This document shows positions 51,678 through 60,145 of a stretch of 64,000 nt of DNA, piece after piece. The notes under the pieces were generated by a model that was not told the DNA's origin, ran no database searches, and saw nothing but the letters and a program-made list of their open reading frames with translations. The DNA comes from Mucinivorans hirudinis (GTDB lineage: Bacteria > Bacteroidota > Bacteroidia > Bacteroidales > Rikenellaceae): contig HG934468.1 of the NCBI GenBank assembly GCA_000723505.1, forward strand, positions 1,396,798-1,460,797, given 5' to 3'. Positions within the stretch are counted from its first letter, which is position 1. The number at the start of each line of letters is the position of its first letter. The translations under genes were made by a program, and so were the position numbers.

Positions 51678-52156
51678 ATTTTTTTACTGCTCTTATAAAT
51701 AGCATACATATTTTCGACTATCCCCTCGCAGGCATCCTCTAAAATATCAAGCACCTCATCGAACCCCTCGCGCTTGTTATAATAGGGATCGGGTACGTGA
51801 TCGACTTTGTATCTGGTACAATATTTTGTTATACGCTCAACCTTTTCCTGACTCTGCGTATCGGGTGCAAGGCGCATAACATCATCGTAATTAGAGTCAT
51901 CCATAACAAAGATTTTGTCGAACTCCTCAAAATCCTCCGTGCGGATTTCTCGTGCACTGTGCTCCAAAACGTAACCTCGTTTGGCGGCGGCACGCAACAT
52001 TCTGGGATCTGGCTTTTCGCCATCGTGCCCTCCATATGTCCCTGCCGAATCCACATCAACATTGGGAATGCCAATGCGCTGAATCATTGTACGAAGGATA
52101 CCCTCTGCCGCCGGAGAGCGGCAAATATTACCTAGGCAGACAAATAAAAATTTCAT
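51674..52156 (-). CDS. Low molecular weight protein tyrosine phosphatase
   Basis: 160 aa. The P-loop VCLGNICRSP has the nucleophile Cys7 and Arg13 (C-x5-R-S), and the general acid Asp lies in HVPDPYY. It removes phosphate from tyrosine residues in the cytoplasm, often controlling capsule polymerisation; no cognate kinase is in the window. It is translationally coupled to the downstream sulfatase. Confidence 0.95.
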   Translation of the reverse strand: MKFLFVCLGNICRSPAAEGILRTMIQRIGIPNVDVDSAGTYGGHDGEKPDPRMLRAAAKRGYVLEHSAREIRTEDFEEFDKIFVMDDSNYDDVMRLAPDTQSQEKVERITKYCTRYKVDHVPDPYYNKREGFDEVLDILEDACEGIVENMYAIYKSSKKI

Positions 52157-52189
52157 TGTAGTAGTAATTTAGAAAAACGTTTGACATCT

Positions 52190-53164
52190 CTATGAATTTA
52201 GAAGTGAGAAGTCCGCTAATACAATGGCAGTTGCAGCCTCCAAAATCACCGGTGCGCGAAGCGCAATGCAGGCATCGTGGCGTCCTTTTATTTTAAGTTC
52301 CTCCACTTGATTACTTGCGAAATTATAGGTCTGCTGTCCCTGACTAATGCTCGCCGTCGGCTTCACAGCCACACGCACAACCAATTCATTACCATTAGTT
52401 ATTCCACCGGCTATTCCTCCGCCGTTGTTGGTTGCCGTTGTTCCGCAAGGGTCAATTATTGCATCATTATTCTCGCTACCCCGCATCCGTGCCACGCCAA
52501 AGCCCGTGCCAAACTCAATCCCTTTGATTGCGGGGATAGAAAATAACATATGGCTAAGAACGCTCTCCACCGAGTCGAAAAAAGGCTCGCCAAGACCCAC
52601 AGGCACACCCGCCGCACGACACTCTATCACCCCCCCCAAGGAATCTTGCTCCCTGATAACTCCATCTATGAGCTCTGCAATATTCTCACTACATCCGCCT
52701 ATCTCCAAAATTCGTGCCACAATATTGATGTCGGGGATAATTTTTTTCGCCACTACTCCCGCTGCAACCAATCCCAGAGTTATGCGTCCCGAGAAGTGCC
52801 CACCGCCGCGCGGGTCGTTGTAGCCACCATACTTCACACGTGCCACAAAGTCGCTATGTGAGGGGCGGGGATGGTCTGTGAGGTTGCGATAGTCGCCCGA
52901 GAGAGTGTTTTCGTTCCTGAAAAGAATTGTCAGGGGTGCACCCGTGGTCAAGCCGTTATAGATACCCGATACAATATGGGGAGCGTCGCTCTCCTTACGG
53001 GGAGTAGTTCCCTTTGCACCGGAGCGGCGGCGGTCTAGGTCTGCCGTGAAATCAGCCTCGGTCAGGGCAATGCCCGCCGGAGTGCCGTCTATGACAACGC
53101 CCACAGCATCACCGTGAGACTCGCCAAAGATTGAGATGCGATATTTTCTTCCGAAAGAGTTCAT
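52190..53164 (-). CDS. aroC: Chorismate synthase
   Basis: 324 aa, at the short end of the family. The start SFGRKYRISIFGESHG contains the first AroC signature; RPSHSDFVARVKYGGYNDPRGGGHFSGR and RMRGSENNDAII are further conserved blocks, with the basic and flavin-binding residues. It converts EPSP to chorismate with reduced FMN, the last shikimate step. Divergent promoters separate it from the L25 gene. Confidence 0.97.
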   Translation of the reverse strand: MNSFGRKYRISIFGESHGDAVGVVIDGTPAGIALTEADFTADLDRRRSGAKGTTPRKESDAPHIVSGIYNGLTTGAPLTILFRNENTLSGDYRNLTDHPRPSHSDFVARVKYGGYNDPRGGGHFSGRITLGLVAAGVVAKKIIPDINIVARILEIGGCSENIAELIDGVIREQDSLGGVIECRAAGVPVGLGEPFFDSVESVLSHMLFSIPAIKGIEFGTGFGVARMRGSENNDAIIDPCGTTATNNGGGIAGGITNGNELVVRVAVKPTASISQGQQTYNFASNQVEELKIKGRHDACIALRAPVILEAATAIVLADFSLLNS

Positions 53165-53172
53165 ACTTCCCG

Positions 53173-53180
53173 CAAAGTTA
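53173..53180 (-). promoter_or_regulatory. Predicted -7 element of aroC (near-leaderless)
   Basis: TAACTTTG on the minus strand, eight bases from the aroC ATG. Transcription would begin within a few bases of the start codon. Confidence 0.55.
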
Positions 53181-53187
53181 GTTTTTT

Positions 53188-53218
53188 TTTGCCAAATTAC
53201 CTAAAAGTATTAACTTTG
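53188..53218 (+). promoter_or_regulatory. Predicted promoter of the L25 gene
   Basis: TTTG (53188-53191), exactly 19 bases, TAACTTTG (53211-53218): both boxes perfect. The leader is about 63 bases. Confidence 0.8.
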
Positions 53219-53287
53219 CGCTCCTAAACGGTGTGATGGGGGCTGGGCACAAGGCTCAGACTGAGTAACGCCACAACAACAAAGACA

Positions 53288-53884
53288 ATGAAACACTTAC
53301 AAATTTCCGCCAAGAAACGTGAAGATTTTGGCAAAAAACATTCATCGGCAGTGCGCCGTGAAGAGTCTGTTCCCGTGGTGGTTTACGGCGGCGGCGAAGA
53401 GACAGTTCACGCATCTTTGAACACCACTGACCTTCGTAACTTGATTTACTCGCCTCACTCCTACATTGTGGAGCTGGATATTGAGGGCAAAAAAGAGATG
53501 TGCGTTATGCGCGAGGTGCAGTATCACCCTGTGACTGACGCTCCTCTGCATATTGACTTTTTCCGCGTTATTCCGGGTAAACCTGTCGTTATTGACCTTC
53601 CCGTGGAGCTATACGGTAACGCCGAAGGTGTCAAGGTGGGTGGTAAGTTGGCTTTGGCTAAGCGTAAACTTCGAGTGACGGCTTTGGAGGAGAATCTTCC
53701 GGATGCAATTCGCATTGATGTCTCTGCGTTGGAGTTGGGTAAATCTATCTTCGTGGGTGATTTGAATTTCGAGAACATCACCTTCCTCACTCCGGCAACG
53801 ACGGCGGTATGTGCTGTGAAGATGACCCGTGCGGCTCGCGGTGCACAAGCGGCAGCGGCAGCGGCAACCGGCAAGAAAAAATAG
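53288..53884 (+). CDS. rplY: 50S ribosomal protein L25, long (CTC) form
   Basis: 198 aa. The L25 domain comes first (KREDFGKKHSSAVRREESVPVVVYGGGEE, SYIVELDIEGKKEMCVMREVQYHP), then the TL5/CTC C-terminal beta domain (PVELYGNAEGVKVGGKLALAKRKLRV). It binds 5S rRNA. An alanine-rich tail with lysines ends the protein. Often followed by pth in this phylum, but here a terminator follows. Confidence 0.96.
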   Translation: MKHLQISAKKREDFGKKHSSAVRREESVPVVVYGGGEETVHASLNTTDLRNLIYSPHSYIVELDIEGKKEMCVMREVQYHPVTDAPLHIDFFRVIPGKPVVIDLPVELYGNAEGVKVGGKLALAKRKLRVTALEENLPDAIRIDVSALELGKSIFVGDLNFENITFLTPATTAVCAVKMTRAARGAQAAAAAATGKKK

Positions 53885-53986
53885 TTTCAACTCGGATTTT
53901 AACAGTCGTTCGGGATAAAAAATCGAAAGAACAACGGAACATTCCGCTGAAGAGCCCCCGGATGAGATTTAATATTTGATAGGTGA

Positions 53987-54023
53987 AAGAGCCACGGGTT
54001 TTATTACTCGCGGCTCTTTTTTT
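53987..54023 (+). terminator. Intrinsic terminator after the L25 gene
   Basis: GAGCC...GGCTC with additional pairs inside the loop region, followed by seven T. It lies about 100 bases after the stop codon; between them is a CGGAACATTCCG palindrome. Confidence 0.8.
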
Positions 54024-54098
54024 GTCCTATCGCCCCGGTGAGGAGAATGGAGGCAAGTCAGTGGCAAATCTGTCCATTGCGTTGTAAAGAATTATTAT

Positions 54099-54106
54099 TA
54101 ATTTTG
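54099..54106 (+). promoter_or_regulatory. Predicted -7 element of the SNF2 helicase gene
   Basis: TAATTTTG, with ATTG 19 bases upstream. It ends 13 bases before the ATG at 54120, so the leader is very short. Confidence 0.55.
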
Positions 54107-54119
54107 GCAAATTTTACAT

Positions 54120-57100
54120 ATGGCAAAAGATTTCGGCAATACGTGGTGGGGCAGGGAGTGGCTTCGCTCGTTGGATAATATCGACTATGACAACCGACTG
54201 CCGCGCGGGGCGAGTTATGCCCGTCGAGGGATGGTAAAAGAGGTTAAGATTAAGGATAATACGATTGTGGCTAAAGTTACCGGCTCGCGCCCCCGTCCCT
54301 ATAAGATTGACATTGTCGTACCGCCGTTTTTCGAGGATGATATCGAGCGACTGATGGCAGAGATTATACAGAGACCGACTATTATTTCCAAACTGCTCAA
54401 CCGCGAACTGGACTCCGAAATTCTGACAATCGCCGAAAGATTGGGGCTGAAGGTCTTTCCCCGTCAATGGATTGATTTCAAGATGAATTGCAGCTGCCCC
54501 GACTGGGCTGTCCCCTGCAAACACCTGGCGGCGGTTATCTATATGGTTAGCCGGGAGATTGATAACAACCCTTTTGTGGTTTTCGACATCCACAAGGTCA
54601 ATCTGCTGACGGAGCTCCGCAAGCGTGGTATACACATCGAGACCAAATCTTCGTTGGATATTCCTCGTTACAAAGATTTTCTCAAACGAACCACCGCGAA
54701 AACAGCAAATGCAGACCCATACAGAAGAGTCGACTTCACCTCGCTCCAGCCCATTGGCGATGCTTTGATTCAGATACTTGCCGACAATCCTCCATTTTAC
54801 GCTCAGGGTAATTTCAAGGACGTGTATAACAAGGAGTTATCACGTGCGATAAAGGTTGCTCAAAAATTTTTGAAGAAGAGAGAGGGTGGTGACCTCCTTT
54901 TTCCGCGAGCAGCTACGAGCACCATCACCCACCGCGATACCTTTTCGATAACAGTCAATGGCGATGCCGCGTGGGATGTTGGCGGGCGCTCCGATGAGTG
55001 GATGTGGGCATTGATGGCTCTTAACCCCGATCGCATACTTGACTATGAGCCGTCGGTCGCCTCTTTTCATCAGTTACTTATGGCTTCATTGCATCTATTG
55101 GCAAACGGTGCGGTGATTCCACAAATCGTCGAGCTGGAGGGGGCGGACTATGCAATCCGCTGGCTGCCGGCGACAATAGATAGCCGTGTGGCTAGTCTAA
55201 TGGAGCAGTTGGAACAGACGCTCGTGTCCAAACTCATAACCCCCGCCTCACGCAAAACTTCGTTAGGGAAGCAGGCTGAGTTGATTATCTCGCTCTTCTT
55301 GAATGAAATTATTGATAATGTAAGCCATAGCACATCGTCTGACGTTGGTGATATGTTTTTCCACAACGAGTCTATACTTTTCACCGGTGTTGGCCAGGGC
55401 GAGACCGCAGGAGGAATAAAGGCTTGGTTAGACAGATATTATATCGCACATCGCGATTCGCAAATCATCGTATCTGTGGAGGAAGAGGACGAGGAGTTCG
55501 AGGTGTCGGTGAATATCGACAATCCGGCGAAGGGGTTAGCCGAGATTCCCCTTGCCACGCTTCTCGCCAATGATGCCTATTCCGCTATGCGGTACGAAGT
55601 TCTCCAGCCGCTCACACTACTTTCCTCCTTTATCTGGGGGCTGGACAGCTACATAAATCGCGGAGCAACGCCACCCATAAAGTTGGACTCCACAGCCTTT
55701 GCACCCTTTTTGATGGATATTATTCCTGCTATAAAGCTGCTGAATATCAAAGTCATACTACCCAAGTCACTGGAGCATCTGTTGCGACCGCGCCCTACGG
55801 TTCGCCTCAAGGGGAAATCCAATGAGGGCAAGGGATTTGTCAATCTTTTGGATCTGCTTTGCTTCGATTGGCAGATTGCCATTGGCGAGGAGGTGCTCAC
55901 TGTGCAGGAGTATCAACGACTGCTCGGCAAGGCTTCTCGGCTGATAAAGTTCAAGGGTAAATACCTCTATGTGAGCGATGAAGATATAGCCAAAATTCAC
56001 AGGCAGCTAACCTCCGCCAAGGAGTTATCGCCCTATAAGTTGTTACAAACGGCTCTGATAGAGGAGTTTGATGGTGCGCCAATTGTGCTGAGCGACGAGG
56101 TTCGCGAACTGTTGAAACACTTTACCGAGCAGGAGGAAATACCGCTGCCGGCTAATATTCAAGCCACACTGCGCCCATATCAGGAACGCGGCTTTTCGTG
56201 GATGTATCGTAATCTGAAAATAGGTTTCGGCTCGGTACTGGCAGATGATATGGGTCTTGGTAAGACTTTGCAGGTGATAACCCTGCTGCTCAAGCTCAAG
56301 GAAGAGGAGGTCATTACGCCCAAACATAGGGCGATAATCATTGCTCCCACCGGGTTGCTTAACAACTGGTTGAGGGAGATTAACCGTTTCGCACCAACTC
56401 TCAATGCCGAGATTTACCACGGCACACAGCGCGATTTCGCAAAGGTGGAGGCAGAACTTGTCATAACAACTTATGGCACGGTACGTAGCGATGTCGAAAT
56501 GTTGAAAAAGAAAAAGTGGCAGGCTGTGGTGATAGACGAGGCTCAAAACATAAAAAACACAGAAACGGCACAGACAAAGGCAGTTAAGGCACTCAACGCA
56601 CCGCTGAAAATAGCGATGAGCGGCACGCCGGTGGAGAATCGTTTATCGGAATTTTGGTCTATAATGGACTTTTCAAATAAGGGTTATTTGGGGAATATCA
56701 AGAGCTTCAAAGATGAGTATGCCACTCCCATTCAGGTGTTTAATGACGAGCAGGCAGCGGGACGTTTTCGCCGTATAACCGCCCCCCTTATGATGCGACG
56801 GTTGAAATCGGACAAGAGTATCATCACTGACCTTCCCGATAAAATTGAGCAAAATCGCTTCGCACTCCTCACTAAGGAGCAGGCGGCAATCTACGACAAA
56901 ACCTTGCAGGAGGCAATGAATATCATCGAGGAGCATTCCGAAGCGGGCGAGGAGAGCCTCTTCAAACGGCAGGGGTTGATATTGCAGATGATATTATCAC
57001 TCAAACAGATATGCAATCATCCGGCGCAATTTCTAAAAAGCGGCGCAACGGCGGATGCCACCCTCTCGGGCAAGGCTATGATGTTGTTGGATTTGGTGGA

Positions 57101-57581
57101 GAGCATTACCGAAGCGAACGAAAAGGTGCTTATCTTCACGCAGTTTCGCGAAATGGGTGAGTTGCTGCAAAAGTTCATTGCAGATCGTTTGGGCGAAGAA
57201 CCGATGTTTTACCACGGCGGCTCGTCCGTCAAGGAGCGCGAAGATATGGTGCATCGCTTCCAGAACAGCCGCTCGGACAAAGTTTTTATACTCTCGCTGA
57301 AAGCTGCCGGAACGGGGCTCAATCTGACTGCTGCCACTCACGTCATCCACTACGACCTGTGGTGGAATCCTGCTGTGGAGGCTCAGGCGACCGACCGAGC
57401 CTACCGCATCGGACAGCATAATAACGTTCAGGTTCACCGCTTTATCACTCAAAATACATTTGAGGAGAAGATTGATGCAATGATTCAGAGCAAGCGTAAC
57501 CTCGCCGAACTCACCGTAGCCTCGGGCGAGAATTGGCTTGGTAAGTTAAGCAACAAAGAGCTACGCGAAATTTTCGGGTAG
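54120..57581 (+). CDS. SNF2-family helicase with N-terminal SWIM zinc finger
   Basis: 1153 aa. A SWIM zinc finger lies near residues 120-140 (CSCPDWAVPCKHLAAVIY, C-x-C...C-x-H). A long middle region precedes the SNF2 ATPase: Walker A in DDMGLGKT around residue 709, DEAQ box around 806 (VVIDEAQNIKN), then the helicase C domain with YRIGQHNNVQVHRFI at the end. Such proteins translocate on double-stranded DNA and remodel protein-DNA complexes. Similar SWIM-SNF2 genes are common in Bacteroidetes chromosomes and are not by themselves evidence for a defence system. Monocistronic. Confidence 0.93.
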   Translation: MAKDFGNTWWGREWLRSLDNIDYDNRLPRGASYARRGMVKEVKIKDNTIVAKVTGSRPRPYKIDIVVPPFFEDDIERLMAEIIQRPTIISKLLNRELDSEILTIAERLGLKVFPRQWIDFKMNCSCPDWAVPCKHLAAVIYMVSREIDNNPFVVFDIHKVNLLTELRKRGIHIETKSSLDIPRYKDFLKRTTAKTANADPYRRVDFTSLQPIGDALIQILADNPPFYAQGNFKDVYNKELSRAIKVAQKFLKKREGGDLLFPRAATSTITHRDTFSITVNGDAAWDVGGRSDEWMWALMALNPDRILDYEPSVASFHQLLMASLHLLANGAVIPQIVELEGADYAIRWLPATIDSRVASLMEQLEQTLVSKLITPASRKTSLGKQAELIISLFLNEIIDNVSHSTSSDVGDMFFHNESILFTGVGQGETAGGIKAWLDRYYIAHRDSQIIVSVEEEDEEFEVSVNIDNPAKGLAEIPLATLLANDAYSAMRYEVLQPLTLLSSFIWGLDSYINRGATPPIKLDSTAFAPFLMDIIPAIKLLNIKVILPKSLEHLLRPRPTVRLKGKSNEGKGFVNLLDLLCFDWQIAIGEEVLTVQEYQRLLGKASRLIKFKGKYLYVSDEDIAKIHRQLTSAKELSPYKLLQTALIEEFDGAPIVLSDEVRELLKHFTEQEEIPLPANIQATLRPYQERGFSWMYRNLKIGFGSVLADDMGLGKTLQVITLLLKLKEEEVITPKHRAIIIAPTGLLNNWLREINRFAPTLNAEIYHGTQRDFAKVEAELVITTYGTVRSDVEMLKKKKWQAVVIDEAQNIKNTETAQTKAVKALNAPLKIAMSGTPVENRLSEFWSIMDFSNKGYLGNIKSFKDEYATPIQVFNDEQAAGRFRRITAPLMMRRLKSDKSIITDLPDKIEQNRFALLTKEQAAIYDKTLQEAMNIIEEHSEAGEESLFKRQGLILQMILSLKQICNHPAQFLKSGATADATLSGKAMMLLDLVESITEANEKVLIFTQFREMGELLQKFIADRLGEEPMFYHGGSSVKEREDMVHRFQNSRSDKVFILSLKAAGTGLNLTAATHVIHYDLWWNPAVEAQATDRAYRIGQHNNVQVHRFITQNTFEEKIDAMIQSKRNLAELTVASGENWLGKLSNKELREIFG

Positions 57582-57610
57582 TACACCGCAGCGTGCAAAC
57601 GCTTTTTATT

Positions 57611-57637
57611 ATTAACTCGCCATTAAACAGTTTGGGC
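57611..57637 (+). repeat. Dispersed intergenic repeat, copy 6 (diverged)
   Basis: ATTAACTCGCCATTAAAC with a changed 3' end. A nearby GGAGTTAAT (57651-57659) can pair with its ATTAACTC. It lies between the helicase and mntP. Confidence 0.65.
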
Positions 57638-57668
57638 TGTTGGCTGATACGGAGTTAATCTTTTTTAT

Positions 57669-57676
57669 TAATTTTG
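57669..57676 (+). promoter_or_regulatory. Predicted -7 element of mntP
   Basis: TAATTTTG matches the consensus, 25 bases before the mntP start. No manganese riboswitch-like long leader is present. Confidence 0.5.
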
Positions 57677-57701
57677 CGGAACTTTTTACAAAACTCATCT
57701 A

Positions 57702-58301
57702 ATGAACCTGCTCACAATCCTCCTTTTTGCTGTCGGTCTCTGTTTCGATTCTTTTGCGGTTTCGCTTTCGTGCGGTATGGTCAAGAGTGGTCTTTCCGTG
57801 GGTAGGGGGATTCGCTTTGCGGCAATATTGGCTCTGATGCAGGGGGTTATGCCACTCGTTGGATGGCTTGTCGCAAGTGAATTTCAGCGGTTTATAGATG
57901 ATTATGACCACTGGGTGGCATTTCTGTTGTTGCTCTTTTTGGGTGGCAAAATGATTCTCGCAAAGGTTTTCGCGAAGGGTAGTGAGGCTGCCCCCGCAGA
58001 GGTTGGCGAGCACACCTTTTCCCTCCATAACTCATTCCTGTTGGGATTGGCAACAAGCATTGACGCGTTGATAGCCGGCGCAGCTATGGCATTGGTGAAT
58101 ATCTCGATTGCCGAGGTTTCACAGTTTTGGAATATGATGATTGCCGTGGGTGTAATTTTGGTAGTAACCTTTGCCGCCTCCGGTTTGGGTCTGATAATCG
58201 GGCGCAAAAGCAGCTCGCACATCGGCGACAAAGCAGAGATTATCGGGGGCGTTATACTCATTGCAATCGGTACGAAAATCCTTGTGGAACACTTGGCGTA
58301 A
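57702..58301 (+). CDS. mntP: Manganese efflux pump MntP
   Basis: 199 aa, six helices in two repeats. Conserved acidic membrane residues are in LCFDSFAVSLSCGM and LGLATSIDALIAGAAMAL, the DUF204/MntP signatures. It exports excess Mn2+ across the inner membrane. A loop of about 15 residues in the middle carries charged residues. Confidence 0.95.
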   Translation: MNLLTILLFAVGLCFDSFAVSLSCGMVKSGLSVGRGIRFAAILALMQGVMPLVGWLVASEFQRFIDDYDHWVAFLLLLFLGGKMILAKVFAKGSEAAPAEVGEHTFSLHNSFLLGLATSIDALIAGAAMALVNISIAEVSQFWNMMIAVGVILVVTFAASGLGLIIGRKSSSHIGDKAEIIGGVILIAIGTKILVEHLA

Positions 58302-58322
58302 TGAAATGTTTTTGTAACTTTG
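58293..58322 (+). promoter_or_regulatory. Predicted promoter of the AAA/TOPRIM gene pair
   Basis: TTGG (58293-58296), 18 bases, TAACTTTG (58315-58322). The AAA gene ATG at 58338 is 15 bases further on. The -33 box overlaps the end of mntP. Confidence 0.55.
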
Positions 58323-58337
58323 GGGAAAATTGCACCA

Positions 58338-59468
58338 ATGAAAATAATTTCGGTATCATATTGGGATAAAAAGCGTAATTGGGGATTTCGTAACTTCAGA
58401 CCCAATGACGATTTGACGATGCTCGTAGGCGCATCGGGTGTTGGCAAGACCAAAGTTCTTGATGCAATTGAGAATATAAAAAACATTGCCTTGGGCAGGA
58501 GTGATAAAGATTTTAGCGGATTAATTTGGGATATTGCATTTGTTATTGACAATAACACCTATAATTGGAACGGAGAATTTGCCATTGTACCCCAAAGTGA
58601 ATTTAATGTTGATGCTAATGTAAATAGGGTAATAAGAGAGACTATCAAAAAGTCAGGCAGTACGATAATCAAAAGAGAGGATGATTACATTGATTACAAT
58701 GGGGTGAGAATTAAACTCGACCAAAGTAAAAGTATCGTCAATCTAATAAATGAAGATTCTTTTAGATTGATTAGGGCTGGGTTTGATTCTATTCGTGAAA
58801 AAAGAGATGAAGTAGATTTTTTCTATACTTGCCTAAGAGTCTTCGATTGTCACGATCCCATATTCAAGGGTGCGATAAATCAAATTATTATAAAAGCCTG
58901 CCAAAACATACCTACACTAATTTTTATTGCCGGTAGCATTGAGGGTAGTGAATCCTACAAAAATATTAAAGAAAAATTTACCAACATCTTTCCGACAGTT
59001 GAGGATATTAGAGTTGTTTTTTCGGACGAAAATGATGAGGAGTATCGAAAGGATTCAACAATCCTTCAAATCAAGGAACGAGGAGTTGATAATTGGATTA
59101 GCCATAAAGATATTTCGGCAGGAATGGTCAAGACGCTCTACTACCTCTGTCAGACAGAGTTTGCGGCGGAGGGTACGGTTATTCTGATTGATGAGATTGA
59201 AAATAGCCTTGGTGTGAATTGCATCCGTGATATTGCCGATGAAATTACCGCTTCCAATCGTAACATCCAATTTATTATCACAAGCCACCATCCATATATT
59301 ATCAACAATGTGGACGCTGAGTATTGGCAGATTTTAACGCGAAAAGGAGGAGAGGTTGAATTTAACACGGCACAGGATTTGGAGATAGGTGGTTCTCGCC
59401 TCACTCTTTTTACCCAACTGAGCAACAGCAGCGCGTTTATTACCGGTCAAAGGGAGGTGAGAGAATAA
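58338..59468 (+). CDS. AAA (ABC-type/AAA_15-21) ATPase of a two-gene module
   Basis: 376 aa from the ATG at 58338; a TTG six codons upstream overlaps the -7 box and is unlikely. Walker A is GASGVGKT (31-38), after an RNFRPNDDLTMLV strand as in SMC/OLD-type ATPases. A signature-like helix (ISAGMVKTLYYL), Walker B with tandem acidic residues (VILIDEIENS, about 281-290) and an H-loop (IITSHHPYIINN) complete an ABC-like fold without a coiled-coil arm. The gene is visibly A+T-richer than its neighbours, suggesting transfer. It overlaps the next gene by one base (TAATG). It resembles the ATPase half of AbiL, RloA or PARIS systems. Confidence 0.85.
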   Translation: MKIISVSYWDKKRNWGFRNFRPNDDLTMLVGASGVGKTKVLDAIENIKNIALGRSDKDFSGLIWDIAFVIDNNTYNWNGEFAIVPQSEFNVDANVNRVIRETIKKSGSTIIKREDDYIDYNGVRIKLDQSKSIVNLINEDSFRLIRAGFDSIREKRDEVDFFYTCLRVFDCHDPIFKGAINQIIIKACQNIPTLIFIAGSIEGSESYKNIKEKFTNIFPTVEDIRVVFSDENDEEYRKDSTILQIKERGVDNWISHKDISAGMVKTLYYLCQTEFAAEGTVILIDEIENSLGVNCIRDIADEITASNRNIQFIITSHHPYIINNVDAEYWQILTRKGGEVEFNTAQDLEIGGSRLTLFTQLSNSSAFITGQREVRE

Positions 59469-60145
59469 TGAAGCTATACTTTTTGGTGGAGGGCAGCAGG
59501 ACTGAGATGAAAATCTACCCTTCGTGGTTGGGCTATATTTTGCCTGGTCTTAATCGTAAAAACCACCCTAAACACCTTGTAGACAGTGACTATTATATGG
59601 TCAGCGGCAATGGTATGCCTAATTTGCTCAACGAAATAGAAGGTGCTATCGAGGATGTAAGAGAGTACGGAATAGACTATTTGGTGTTAATTCTGGATGC
59701 GGAAAATGAGAGTGTTGCTAATCAAATTGAATTAATCAACAGCCATTTAGCCAAAGAGAATATTTCAATTCCCGATGGCTGCACTTTGAAAATTGTGGTT
59801 CAAAACCGTTGTATTGAAACGTGGTTGCTGGCGAATAGACGAATTTTCAAGAGTAATCCGCAGAGTGAAACATTGAATGACTATATTCATCACTACAACG
59901 TGAGTGAAAATGACCCCGAGGCTATGCCTCTCTGTGCCAAGTTCAAACAACACGCCCACTTCCACCTCAACTATCTTAAACTCATCTTTGAGGAGAGAAA
60001 CACCAACTATTCCAAAACAAACCCTCAGGGTGCAAGAGAACAACATTTTTTCGACCAACTTGTTGAGCGAAATAGGCAGAGTGGCGATATTGAATCTTTT
60101 GGTAGTTTTATAGATTTCTGTAATGAAATAAAGAAGAGATTATAA
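59468..60145 (+). CDS. TOPRIM-like nuclease-type partner (RloB/DUF4276-like)
   Basis: 225 aa. The N-terminus YFLVEGSRTE gives the TOPRIM-type glutamate (Glu8, with Glu13), and YLVLILDAENES gives the D-x-E metal site (Asp77, Glu79). A later CIETWLLAN segment is shared by DUF4276/RloB-like proteins. No other domain is seen. Paired with an SMC-like AAA ATPase directly upstream, it fits the effector half of AbiL, PARIS or OLD-like systems, where it would cut nucleic acid when triggered. The family assignment rests on motifs only. The stop codon directly abuts the ATG of the M49 peptidase gene. Confidence 0.7.
   Translation: MKLYFLVEGSRTEMKIYPSWLGYILPGLNRKNHPKHLVDSDYYMVSGNGMPNLLNEIEGAIEDVREYGIDYLVLILDAENESVANQIELINSHLAKENISIPDGCTLKIVVQNRCIETWLLANRRIFKSNPQSETLNDYIHHYNVSENDPEAMPLCAKFKQHAHFHLNYLKLIFEERNTNYSKTNPQGAREQHFFDQLVERNRQSGDIESFGSFIDFCNEIKKRL

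Noticed and set aside
54120-57581. SNF2 helicase considered as part of a DISARM-like or other defence system
   Set aside because: SWIM-SNF2 genes are ordinary chromosomal genes in this phylum, and no methylase, PLD or DUF1998 partner is adjacent.
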